A DNA stretch of 64,000 nucleotides from CAZSHG01 sp964606695 [NCBI: uncultured bacterium]. GTDB taxonomy: Bacteria; UBP14; UBA6098. The position numbers and the translations under genes are program-made. Where the stretch lies: contig CAZSHG010000011.1 in assembly GCA_964606695.1 (NCBI GenBank), forward strand, positions 1 through 64,000, in the 5' to 3' direction. This document shows positions 27,697-34,555 of the stretch, piece after piece (the stretch's first letter is position 1; each line of letters starts with the position of its first letter). The notes beneath the pieces are model-generated. The model had not been told where the DNA came from, did not search any database, and saw nothing but the letters and a program-made list of their open reading frames with translations.

Positions 27697-28224
27697 ATGG
27701 CAAAACCAACGAAGATAAAGGGCAGAGCCTGGGTTATCCAGGATGAAAAAGGCCGTCGTATCGACAATATAGACACCGATATGATCTACCATAACAAACA
27801 TCTCGCAGTAACGGACATGGACAAAATGGGGCAATATATTTTCGGTAATCTCCAGGGATGGGAGGATTTTCCGAATAAAGTAAGGGAAGGCGATATTCTC
27901 GTAGTCGGGCGAAATTTCGGCTCGGGTAGTAGCCGTCAACATGCCGTGGATGGGTTCATTGCTCTCGGTATCAGGGCAATCGTAGGCGAATCTTTCGGGT
28001 CGATATACTGGAGAAACGCCGTCAATGGGGGAGTCCCGGTTCTTGTAGCACCGAATATTATGGAATCGCAAATCGAGTCCGGCGACGAGATGGAAATAGA
28101 TTTAGAATCCGGTAAAATAGAAATCATGGATAAAAACGAAGTTTACCGGGTCGACCCTATGAGTCAAGTTCAAAAGGACATTTATCAGGCCGGCGGGCTT
28201 TTCGAATACGCAAAACGGCAATGA
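27697..28224 (+). CDS. 3-isopropylmalate dehydratase small subunit-like (LeuD/aconitase swivel domain)
   Basis: 175 residues, typical of the small swivel subunit. DNIDTDMIYHNKHL near residue 25 and GRNFGSGSSRQHAV (about 67-80) are the hallmark substrate-binding segments. It would pair with a separate [4Fe-4S] large subunit to isomerise isopropylmalate, or homoaconitate or methylmalate. No large-subunit gene (LeuC type) lies in the window, so the pathway cannot be fixed. A strong AAGGAG precedes the ATG. It is in a run with pdxJ. Confidence 0.9.
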   Translation: MAKPTKIKGRAWVIQDEKGRRIDNIDTDMIYHNKHLAVTDMDKMGQYIFGNLQGWEDFPNKVREGDILVVGRNFGSGSSRQHAVDGFIALGIRAIVGESFGSIYWRNAVNGGVPVLVAPNIMESQIESGDEMEIDLESGKIEIMDKNEVYRVDPMSQVQKDIYQAGGLFEYAKRQ

Positions 28225-28257
28225 AGAAAAACAGCAAACCAATTATTTGGAGATATA

Positions 28258-28992
28258 ATGAGATTATCTGTGAACATCGATCATGTGGGGACGCTTCGAG
28301 GAACCCGCAATACGAAATACCCGGATCCTTCGCACGCGGCGGTGCTTGTCGAACAGGCCGGCGCTGACGGCCTAACCGTGCATCTTCGCGGCGATAGACG
28401 ACACATCAATGACCGGGATTTGTATCTGGTAAAGGAAATCGTGTCGTCTCATCTAACGCTGGAATGTTCGGCTGTTCAGGAGATGGTGGATATAGCACTG
28501 CAGGTAAAACCGGATATGGTTACTCTCGTGCCCGAAAAGCCTTCGGAGAGCACTACGGAGCGCGGTTTCGATCTTGTGCAGGAAGGCCCCGAAATCGAAC
28601 ATTCAATCGAACAGCTTTCGGACGGCGGGATTATCGTATCCCTCTTCGTAGATCCCACCGAGGAGAATATGAAAGCTTCGGCGGCGCTGAATGCGGACTA
28701 CGTCGAATTGAACACCAACTATTACGCCGTCAGCAAGACCTTCGAGGAGGAAATCGACGCGTTACGTACGTTGGAGAAAGCCGCACATCAGGCGTCGAAA
28801 CTTAAACTGGGAGTCGCCGCTGGGCACGCATTGAACTATCGAAACGTCCGAAATATTGCGGCTATCGAACCTGTAGAGGAATTGTCGATAGGTCACGCCA
28901 TAATATCCCGCGCATTGTTCGTCGGTCTGGATTCGGCGGTCAGGGAGATGCTGGAGATTATCCGCCGCACACGCAGGTCTATCGGTTTGTAA
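28258..28992 (+). CDS. pdxJ: Pyridoxine 5'-phosphate synthase
   Basis: 244 residues, normal length. Signatures are VNIDHVGTLRGTR at the N-terminus, HLRGDRRHI, TLVPEKP-x-E-x-TTERGFDL and GHALNYRNV. The TIM-barrel enzyme condenses 1-deoxyxylulose 5-phosphate with aminoacetone phosphate to make vitamin B6 in the DXP-dependent pathway. GGAG lies 6 nt before the ATG. The product would be the cofactor of the two PLP enzymes of the purine operon, though nothing links their regulation. Confidence 0.96.
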   Translation: MRLSVNIDHVGTLRGTRNTKYPDPSHAAVLVEQAGADGLTVHLRGDRRHINDRDLYLVKEIVSSHLTLECSAVQEMVDIALQVKPDMVTLVPEKPSESTTERGFDLVQEGPEIEHSIEQLSDGGIIVSLFVDPTEENMKASAALNADYVELNTNYYAVSKTFEEEIDALRTLEKAAHQASKLKLGVAAGHALNYRNVRNIAAIEPVEELSIGHAIISRALFVGLDSAVREMLEIIRRTRRSIGL

Positions 28993-28994
28993 AA

Positions 28995-30188
28995 TTGCCG
29001 GATGAACGCAAAATATACACCGTAACAGAGCTTAACAATATTAGCCGATTGACGCTCGAAGGCATATCTCCCGACGGCCTGTGGCTTGGGGGAGAGCTTC
29101 GAGACGTTAAATTCCCGGCTTCCGGCCACGTTTACTTCGCTGTTACAGACGATGAGAGCAAGATCGACGCCGTGATGTGGCGGTCTTCGGCGACGAGACT
29201 GGATTTCACTCCGGAAAACGGCATGAAGGTCGAGTTTTTCGGCACGCCCACTCTATACGAGAAAACCGGGCGCTATCAATTCATGGCGCGTCGGATGTTG
29301 CCGGTCGGAGAAGGCGCGCGGGCGATAGCGTTCCGTCAGCTTAAAGAGAGACTCGAAGAGGAAGGACTTTTTTCTGCGGAACACAAACGGCCTATACCGG
29401 AATATCCGTTCAGAATAGGCGTGGTTACAAGCGGAACCGGCGCGGCAATTCGAGATATCATCAACGTCTTCACCAGAAGAGCGCCTTATGTGTCGATCAT
29501 CCTTCGTCCAGCTAAAGTTCAGGGCGAGGGTGCTGTGGAGGATATCTCGAACGGCATTATCGAGATAAACGAATACGCCAATGTGGATTTATTAATAGTC
29601 GGGCGTGGCGGAGGTAGCGAGGAAGACCTATGGTGCTTCAATGACGAAGGTCTGGCACGGACAATATTCGATTCCGAATTGCCTATTATAAGCGCAGTCG
29701 GCCACGAAATCGATTACACGATAGCCGATTTTGTCGCGGATTTACGCGCACCGACACCGTCGGCGGCGGCGGAAATCGCGGTTAAGGATACTCGAGAACT
29801 GTCGAATACGATAATCGGCTACATCGAAAACGCGAGAAAGAATATAGGCTCGAAGGTGGATAGGCGATTTTCCCGCCTGGAGGATCTGGTATCGAGAGCC
29901 GCCTGGCGTGCGCCATTGAAACTCATTCACGATTACGAACAGAGATTAGACGACCTGACCACACTCGCGGATAAGTTTATTTCTTTGAAGGCCGAAAGAA
30001 ACGCCACAAGGTTTAATAACCTTACTGTCAGATTGAAAGGTCTGGCGGCTTCATCGACGATAAAGAGAGGCTACGCCGTTGTTTCGCTAAACGGAAAAAC
30101 CGTTACGCAGGCAATAGACCTGGAAACCGGCGACGAAATCGATATAAGATTTTCAGATGGCGTCAGAAGAGCGAAAATAACCAATTGA
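28995..30188 (+). CDS. xseA: Exodeoxyribonuclease VII large subunit
   Basis: 397 residues starting at a TTG 2 nt after the pdxJ stop; no better ATG lies nearby. The N-terminal OB fold has LGGELRD and SGHVYFAVTD, followed by the catalytic domain with RIGVVTSGTGAAIRDI, GRGGGSEEDLWCFNDE and SAVGHEIDYTIADFVADLRAPTPSA split by a coiled region. It works with XseB as a single-strand exonuclease. No xseB gene follows. The protein is slightly short (400-450 is usual), the loss being in the C-terminal coiled coil. Confidence 0.94.
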   Translation: MPDERKIYTVTELNNISRLTLEGISPDGLWLGGELRDVKFPASGHVYFAVTDDESKIDAVMWRSSATRLDFTPENGMKVEFFGTPTLYEKTGRYQFMARRMLPVGEGARAIAFRQLKERLEEEGLFSAEHKRPIPEYPFRIGVVTSGTGAAIRDIINVFTRRAPYVSIILRPAKVQGEGAVEDISNGIIEINEYANVDLLIVGRGGGSEEDLWCFNDEGLARTIFDSELPIISAVGHEIDYTIADFVADLRAPTPSAAAEIAVKDTRELSNTIIGYIENARKNIGSKVDRRFSRLEDLVSRAAWRAPLKLIHDYEQRLDDLTTLADKFISLKAERNATRFNNLTVRLKGLAASSTIKRGYAVVSLNGKTVTQAIDLETGDEIDIRFSDGVRRAKITN

Positions 30189-30207
30189 AAATCCTAAAAA
30201 TCAATGG

Positions 30208-30381
30208 TCATTCGGTTTTCTTGTTTTCCCTCCGATAAGTGTAGAACATCCCCAAAGCGATTAGCATCAGGCAAATCGAAGTCGCTTCTCCGAAGACCGG
30301 GACATTGAAACTTACAAGAAAAATTTCATGAATTAACCCGATTATTCCCATCACGAAAACAACAATCATCCAGAAAATCAT
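30208..30381 (-). CDS. Small membrane protein, paralogue of the 30673-30861 protein
   Basis: 57 residues, read directly from the minus strand (MIFWMIVVFVMGIIGLIHEI at the start, stop TGA at 30210-30208). Two hydrophobic segments (about 3-18 and 35-48) are separated by a short loop, followed by a charged tail (YRRENKKTE). It is aligned along its length with the 62-residue protein encoded at 30673-30861: both share HEIFL, N-[VI]-PVF-x-EATS and ML-[IV]-A-x-GM-x-Y. GGAAGGGG lies 4 nt before the ATG. The conserved spacing and the strong ribosome-binding sites in both copies argue for real genes. Function unknown. Confidence 0.75.
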   Translation of the reverse strand: MIFWMIVVFVMGIIGLIHEIFLVSFNVPVFGEATSICLMLIALGMFYTYRRENKKTE

Positions 30382-30416
30382 AAAACCCCTTCCAAGTTAA
30401 TTATGAACTAATAATA

Positions 30417-30444
30417 ATTATACTCCTCTTTTCCAGAATTTCAA
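30417..30444 (-). promoter_or_regulatory. Promoter for the 57-residue membrane protein
   Basis: On the minus strand: TTGAAA (30444-30439), a 16-nt spacer and TATAAT (30422-30417), about 36 nt before the start codon at 30381. The 290-nt stretch from 30382 to 30672 otherwise holds no gene that I can see. Confidence 0.6.
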
Positions 30445-30672
30445 TACATAATATTTGGATTTTCAAAAGGATGACCTAAAGAAAAGGGAAGGGTAAATCA
30501 AATACCTCTCTCCAAAATCATAATTTCGGAGAAGGAAATGATTGTTGCCCGGATAGGATAAGAAAGCGAAACGACATCAATCCGTGTTCTTCAACCAGGC
30601 TAAAGGAAGGTGTGTTTTGTTATCTCCCCGGTATTTGCCGGGGAGAATAGAGAAAATGAATTGGCCGTTGCC

Positions 30673-30861
30673 TTACTCTTTTTCCTTCTTCTTAAGCTCT
30701 TCGATTTCCCTGTGGTGAGCGTAGGCCATGCCCATCGCGACGAGCATGATAACGACCGAAGTAGCTTCTGCGAAAACCGGGATATTATATTCGATGAGGA
30801 ATATCTCATGTAATAACCCTACAAAACCAAGTAAGAAAACGACGATGAACCAATAAACCAT
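30673..30861 (-). CDS. Small membrane protein, paralogue of the 30208-30381 protein
   Basis: 62 residues: two hydrophobic stretches (about 3-17 and 35-47), a central polar loop with NIPVFAEATS and a strongly charged tail (HHREIEELKKKEKE). AAGGGGG precedes the ATG. It matches the 57-residue neighbour on the same strand at about half of positions. The charged tail could be a short cytoplasmic helix. I do not recognise the family. Confidence 0.75.
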   Translation of the reverse strand: MVYWFIVVFLLGFVGLLHEIFLIEYNIPVFAEATSVVIMLVAMGMAYAHHREIEELKKKEKE

Positions 30862-30964
30862 GGAAACCCCCTTATGGATATTTGATTTAGTTCAAGATAA
30901 TACGCGATTTTCGTTTTCGCAAGCATTTCTTTTTTAATTTTCGACCTCTTTCTAAAGAAAAACC

Positions 30965-30993
30965 TTGACATTGGAGTTCTCGATAATTACTAT
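30965..30993 (+). promoter_or_regulatory. Near-consensus sigma-70-type promoter
   Basis: A perfect TTGACA (30965-30970), an exact 17-nt spacer and TACTAT (30988-30993). Transcription should start near 31000, directly ahead of a GGAGG and the 18-codon ORF. This is among the strongest promoters in the window. Confidence 0.75.
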
Positions 30994-31017
30994 CGTCGCA
31001 ACTTTGGAGGTTTATTA

Positions 31018-31074
31018 GTGATTATGACAAACAAAAATATTCATGACTGGAGGGCGATACCGCCACACGTATGA
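31018..31074 (+). CDS. 18-codon ORF, possible leader peptide
   Basis: GTG at 31018, with an in-frame ATG at 31024, preceded by GGAGG (31006-31010) at 7-nt spacing from the GTG. The peptide reads (M)IMTNKNIHDWRAIPPHV and stops at TGA. It sits between a strong promoter and two tandem intrinsic terminators, the layout of an attenuator leader or of a very short stand-alone transcript. No run of one amino acid is present that would point to a particular amino acid signal. Confidence 0.45.
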   Translation: MIMTNKNIHDWRAIPPHV

Positions 31075-31100
31075 TTTTGTGTGACAATTTTATATCCTTG

Positions 31101-31137
31101 CCGCGGCGGTGTATCGAACATTAGCCGCGGTTTTTTT
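31101..31137 (+). terminator. Intrinsic terminator 1 after the short ORF
   Basis: CCGCGGC (31101-31107) pairs with GCCGCGG (31124-31130) around a 16-nt loop and is followed at once by seven T (31131-31137). Confidence 0.75.
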
Positions 31138-31140
31138 GTT

Positions 31141-31169
31141 GCCCTCGATTTCCGCGTCGAGGGCTTTTT
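31141..31169 (+). terminator. Intrinsic terminator 2
   Basis: GCCCTCGA (31141-31148) pairs with TCGAGGGC (31157-31164), an 8-bp perfect stem with an 8-nt loop, followed by five T. It lies 4 nt after terminator 1. The two together make readthrough from the upstream promoter unlikely unless antitermination occurs. Confidence 0.75.
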
Positions 31170-31189
31170 CGTTCATTGAGATGATAAAA

Positions 31190-31213
31190 CGGGGGAGATG
31201 CCCCCGATATAAT
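31190..31213 (+). promoter_or_regulatory. GC hairpin followed by a TATAAT box
   Basis: CGGGGG (31190-31195) pairs with CCCCCG (31201-31206) across a 5-nt loop. There is no T-run, so it is not a terminator. It is followed directly by TATAAT (31208-31213), a possible -10 box for the downstream cassette, but there is no good -35 box at 16-18 nt. An activator-dependent promoter is possible. Confidence 0.3.
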
Positions 31214-31315
31214 AACCTGTTCCGACGCCCCATCGGAGAGGGGCTGAACTTCACATCTGGATTCCCGGCACCGAACAAAAACCAAAGTGCGCCAAACAAA
31301 AATCGGGTATAAGAC

Positions 31316-31383
31316 AGCCGGAGCGTCCGTATGTCAAGGTCCAGACCGAACCGGCTCGGGACGCAAAGTCAAAGGAGTTGACT
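31316..31383 (+). promoter_or_regulatory. Candidate structured 5' UTR: interleaved stems and a ribosome-site hairpin
   Basis: Two 6-bp stems are interleaved in H-type pseudoknot order: AGCCGG (31316-31321) with CCGGCT (31351-31356), and GCGTCC (31323-31328) with GGACGC (31359-31364). Three nucleotides later AGTCAA (31367-31372) pairs perfectly with TTGACT (31378-31383), so the ribosome-binding site AGGAG (31373-31377) is the 5-nt loop and the stem touches the ATG at 31384. A second GTCAA at 31333-31337 can compete for TTGAC, giving two alternative folds. This is what a translation-controlling riboswitch or thermometer would look like. It was found by eye only and no folding energy was computed. 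Confidence 0.5.
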
Positions 31384-31518
31384 ATGGAACGGGCTACAAC
31401 ATTAACCGAACCGGAACATCGAACGGTTCGACAGCCTGAGCAAAACCGGCGCGACGACAATCGCCCGGAGAGAATCGAAGAGCTATGGTTCCGCTACCGC
31501 GGGCCTTTAGGGCCTTAA
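31384..31518 (+). CDS. Small charged ORF upstream of the methyltransferase
   Basis: 44 codons from ATG to TAA, with GGAG at 6-nt spacing inside the hairpin loop described for 31316-31383. The peptide is rich in Arg, Glu and Pro (starts MERATTLTEP, ends FRYRGPLGP), has no hydrophobic segment and no recognised motif. Its stop is followed at once by GGAGG for the methyltransferase gene, so the two are probably co-translated. It could be a regulatory peptide or a small partner protein. Confidence 0.5.
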   Translation: MERATTLTEPEHRTVRQPEQNRRDDNRPERIEELWFRYRGPLGP

Positions 31519-31564
31519 GGAGGTGGACATGACTCTTCAAACAACAGTAGAAGGAGGTGATAAA

Positions 31565-32359
31565 ATGAACGAATACGACGTCCACGCGGAAACTTACGAT
31601 TTCGTGAGCAAACCGCCCGGCGACGACGTCAGTTTCTACCGACAGCTGGCCGAACAACTCGGCGGCCCTGTGCTCGAAATCGGGATCGGAACCGGCAGAG
31701 TAGCAATCGAGCTGGCGAAAGCCGGCATCGGAGTGGTCGGTATCGACAGCTCCGGCGCGATGCTGGGCCGTCTCCGTGGGAAGCTCGATAACGGAGCACG
31801 CGATGTCGCGGACAAAATTGCCCTGCACGAAATGGACATGCGCGATTTCGATATTCCGAACAGATTTCGGACGATAATCGTGCCCTTTCGCGCGTTCAAC
31901 CATATGTTGACCGACGGCGACCGCAGACGCGCACTGCTCCGAATGGCCGCGCATCTCGCCCCCGACGGCAGGATCGCGATCCACACCTTCGGGCCACTCT
32001 ATCACCTCCTCGCCCAGGACAGCCGCATTATCCCGATCAAACGGCGTGAGTTACCCGGCGGCAGAGTCCTTATCGGGGAGGATCGAGTCCATTACGATCA
32101 CAACCGCAAGCTGATCGAGATGGAACGGATGATCGAGGTCTATAACGGCGGAGATTCGCCATCCAAGCGAATCCTGCCCCTGCAACTGGCCTACATCTTC
32201 CCGGAGGAACTCACGTTGACCGCGGAACTATGCGGCCTGGAGCTGGACAAACTGATCGGCGATTTCGATGGCCGACGCTACAGCTACCCGGATCGAATCG
32301 AGGCGGTGCACATATTCAAGCACCCCGGCGCGGAAGAATTCCCGCTGAACTTCGATTAA
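31565..32359 (+). CDS. Class I SAM-dependent methyltransferase
   Basis: 264 residues from the ATG at 31565 (ideal AAGGAGGTGAT upstream). An in-frame ATG at 31529 also has a perfect GGAGG and would add 12 residues, so two starts may be used. The SAM-binding strand is VLEIGIGTGRVAIELA (residues about 36-51), followed by GVVGIDSSGAM and the acidic MDMRDF. The middle and C-terminal parts show no specific substrate motif, so the target is unknown. The gene and its leader are more GC-rich than the flanking genes and stand alone between unrelated neighbours, which suggests acquisition by transfer. It ends just before a stem-loop at 32385. Confidence 0.85.
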   Translation: MNEYDVHAETYDFVSKPPGDDVSFYRQLAEQLGGPVLEIGIGTGRVAIELAKAGIGVVGIDSSGAMLGRLRGKLDNGARDVADKIALHEMDMRDFDIPNRFRTIIVPFRAFNHMLTDGDRRRALLRMAAHLAPDGRIAIHTFGPLYHLLAQDSRIIPIKRRELPGGRVLIGEDRVHYDHNRKLIEMERMIEVYNGGDSPSKRILPLQLAYIFPEELTLTAELCGLELDKLIGDFDGRRYSYPDRIEAVHIFKHPGAEEFPLNFD

Positions 32360-32384
32360 TTATTCCGACAACCGAACTGAAAAA

Positions 32385-32406
32385 GGGCGGCTCGAATGAG
32401 TCGCCC
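32385..32406. terminator. Stem-loop between convergent genes
   Basis: GGGCGGCTC (32385-32393) pairs with GAGTCGCCC (32398-32406), nine pairs with one G-U and a GAAT loop. It lies between the stops of the methyltransferase (+) and the GT-C protein (-). T-rich sequence follows on the plus side (ttactcttt) and TTTTTC on the minus side, so it may act in both directions. Confidence 0.6.
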
Positions 32407-32425
32407 TTACTCTTTCCCCGCGCAC

Positions 32426-33682
32426 CTATGATATTTCGTTATTGGATAAGGATTTTTTCTTACGGTTGAAAATATGAAAGACGGCGTAAACAGCTAAGAC
32501 CAGCATAGGCGGATAGAGTGGCACGCTGTATCTGCCGAGAGCCAGAACCGCCGCGTAGATAAGGTTCAAATATACGATAAAAATCAGCGCGGTATTTGCG
32601 AAATAGGATTCTTTCCGGGTTAAGATAAATCCTATGATAAAGAGGATTATCGTAGGTAGTGCTATGGCCATTAAGGCGAGAGATTTAAACGTGGTCTCGC
32701 CGCAAATCCAGAAAGCCGGGATTTGTTTGACGATTTTGGCCGCGAAATCGAGAGGGCGATGCAGGATATAGTCTCTCATTAGCCGGCCGAATATTTCGTC
32801 CTTCTCAATGAATGTAGGATGCGGGTTGCCGTGTTCGCGCAGGATTTCTTTTTCGCGGGCGATGACCTCGGTCCAGAATTCCATTATCGGATTTTGCGGG
32901 AGGAATGAGTTGTTCTCGGCGAATATATTGCCGCGGAAGAACTCAACGCTTGCATTGGAGGATACCAGCAACCATTTCCCCGAAACGATGCGGTTTCTGA
33001 TTGTCCACGGAGCGATAACCATCAGCATCGCCAAAGTCGGGATTAAGAAAAGACCTGCTAAATTGCTTTTGTTTAACTTCTCGAAAGGCCTTATCCGAAT
33101 TATTCTCAAAATCAAAACGAAAAACGCGAGAAAAAGCGGGAACAGGAAAACCACCGATTTGCAAAGCGCAGTTAATCCTACCGCGATCCCAAAAACGACC
33201 ATATTACGAAGGGTTGGTTTGGAGAGGGCCTTGGATGCGCTCCAAACCGTCAGGATTACAAAAGTCACGAACATCAATTCGATCCAATGGCGGGGGATAT
33301 ACCACAGGCTGGCCGGGAATATAATTGTCACCAAACCAGAGACCAGGGCGATTTTGCGTGATTTGAACGATTCGAACGAGATGAGGTAAACGAGGCATGC
33401 GAAAATTCCGAGAAGCACCGACTGGAAGAACATATAGATATTCTGGCTTTCCCCGAAAATCCTGTAAACGAGTCCCATGAAGACTATAAAAGCGGGCGGT
33501 CGTCTGATAGAGCCGCCCAAATCGCCATTGGCCGCGAAATATATGCTCATCCGGTTGAAACCGTCGGGGTCGCCCGTGAGGCCGGGGAAGATATGAACGA
33601 AAATCCTACCGAAAGCGTTCCCGATAACCATCGCGACGCAGAAGATTATTATGATATTCAAAACTGTTTTTTTATCTATCAT
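32426..33682 (-). CDS. Polytopic GT-C type glycosyltransferase-like membrane protein
   Basis: 418 residues with about ten hydrophobic helices. The first extracytoplasmic loop carries DPDGFNRMS near residue 38, followed by a loop RRPPAFIVFMGLVYRIFGES. This is the layout of the GT39/ArnT/PMT_2 superfamily, which uses polyprenyl-phosphate sugars to glycosylate proteins or lipids on the outer face of the inner membrane. Sequence conservation in such proteins is low, so the exact family is uncertain. GGAGG precedes the ATG by 6 nt. A second GT-C protein is encoded 0.9 kb away at 34556-36199. Confidence 0.7.
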   Translation of the reverse strand: MIDKKTVLNIIIIFCVAMVIGNAFGRIFVHIFPGLTGDPDGFNRMSIYFAANGDLGGSIRRPPAFIVFMGLVYRIFGESQNIYMFFQSVLLGIFACLVYLISFESFKSRKIALVSGLVTIIFPASLWYIPRHWIELMFVTFVILTVWSASKALSKPTLRNMVVFGIAVGLTALCKSVVFLFPLFLAFFVLILRIIRIRPFEKLNKSNLAGLFLIPTLAMLMVIAPWTIRNRIVSGKWLLVSSNASVEFFRGNIFAENNSFLPQNPIMEFWTEVIAREKEILREHGNPHPTFIEKDEIFGRLMRDYILHRPLDFAAKIVKQIPAFWICGETTFKSLALMAIALPTIILFIIGFILTRKESYFANTALIFIVYLNLIYAAVLALGRYSVPLYPPMLVLAVYAVFHIFNRKKKSLSNNEIS

Positions 33683-33750
33683 GGTTTTTCCTCCGCTACG
33701 AGGCGATTTATCGTAGGGAGCAATCGCGTCGGCCTTTCTCTCGATTACCA

Positions 33751-33792
33751 GATAGATCGAATGTCTAATCGCCCGATAGACTGATTGTCTAA
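33751..33792. repeat. Two 18-bp imperfect direct repeats with 24-bp period
   Basis: GATAGATCGAATGTCTAA (33751-33768) and GATAGACTGATTGTCTAA (33775-33792) agree at 15 of 18 positions. Each unit is itself a weak inverted repeat (AGA...TCT/GTCT). They lie 70-110 nt upstream of the GT-C gene on the minus strand, so they could be a tandem operator. A related string, TGTCTATCAGT, occurs near 33839. The rest of 33683-33919 holds no gene that I can see. Confidence 0.45.
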
Positions 33793-33919
33793 CTACCTAT
33801 AAGGTTGGGCGTTCCGCTCAATTTATGTCGAAACGCCTTGTCTATCAGTTTACATAAATATCGAACCCCTCAGAATGTCATGTGGAAAGGCATCCGATCT
33901 CATTGAAGTCCTGCCGAAC

Positions 33920-34351
33920 CTACCTGAACGCGACGTATATGGGTTTGCCAAATTCTTTCGATTGTAACGCGGCGTTATCGAATGCCAACTGGACTTCTTC
34001 CGTCGATGCGCCGTCTCGGATAAAGATATCGGGCATGAAATCCGCTTCGTCGAGAGCCACCGATGACGCACAGGTAACTTTGATATGCATTGGGGCGTAA
34101 ATCCCGAAAGTGATTGCGGTTACCAGATAATTGACAAAACTCAGTTGAGTTTCTACTCTGGCCACGCCATTCGGGCATCTTTCGGCTGTTTCGATGGTTT
34201 GCGGCGGAACGAGACCGTAAATCCATGCCGAAGCAAATGGTTGTTCGATTACCTGCGAACCCGGTTCAAGACCGGTCTCGATTGTGGCATGGTAGCAACC
34301 CCAGCTGAACAGAACCAGCGTTAGTAACGTTGCGATAGCAATTTTTTTCAT
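33920..34351 (-). CDS. Bor-family lipoprotein
   Basis: 143 residues from the ATG at 34351 (GGGAGG upstream). A longer frame from a GTG at 34459 lacks a ribosome site and would hide the signal peptide. MKKIAIATLLTLVLFSWGC is a lipoprotein signal with Cys19. The middle (CPNGVARVETQ, then FVNYLVTAITFGIYAPM, then VTC) matches the Bor/Iss family known from phage lambda and E. coli, where it is an outer-membrane lipoprotein linked to serum survival. The last 45 residues are an extension beyond the Bor domain. Its role in this organism is unknown. Confidence 0.75.
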   Translation of the reverse strand: MKKIAIATLLTLVLFSWGCYHATIETGLEPGSQVIEQPFASAWIYGLVPPQTIETAERCPNGVARVETQLSFVNYLVTAITFGIYAPMHIKVTCASSVALDEADFMPDIFIRDGASTEEVQLAFDNAALQSKEFGKPIYVAFR

Positions 34352-34468
34352 TTTTCCTCCCGGAGGCTTTATGTTATTTTGGTTATGGCCAGAGGTAAAA
34401 TCCGCGTGCTCTTCTTCTACTGTATTACAGCGATTGATATTTGTATGATCTGCGTTCACTATAATCTA

Positions 34469-34497
34469 AATATAATTTTCGGATTATTTACTGTCAA
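34469..34497 (-). promoter_or_regulatory. Consensus promoter for the Bor-like lipoprotein gene
   Basis: On the minus strand: a perfect TTGACA (34497-34492), a 17-nt spacer and TATATT (34474-34469). Transcription would start near 34462, leaving an untranslated leader of about 110 nt before the ATG at 34351. Confidence 0.65.
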
Positions 34498-34555
34498 TAA
34501 GAATAATTTTCTCCGGGAAATCGCGCGAACGAGGATTGTGTTCCGGTGTGAAACC

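Noticed and set aside
31316-31370. Possible c-di-GMP (GEMM-I) riboswitch, because GGGACGCAAAG at 31358-31368 equals the conserved 3' part of that motif
   Set aside because: The matching 5' part (GGGCAAACC-like), the GNRA hairpin between and the receptor helix are not found. A covariance search with the GEMM-I model (RF01051) would decide; a significant score would overturn this rejection.
34352-34459. N-terminal extension of the Bor-like protein
   Set aside because: It starts with GTG and no ribosome site, and the lipoprotein signal begins at 34351.
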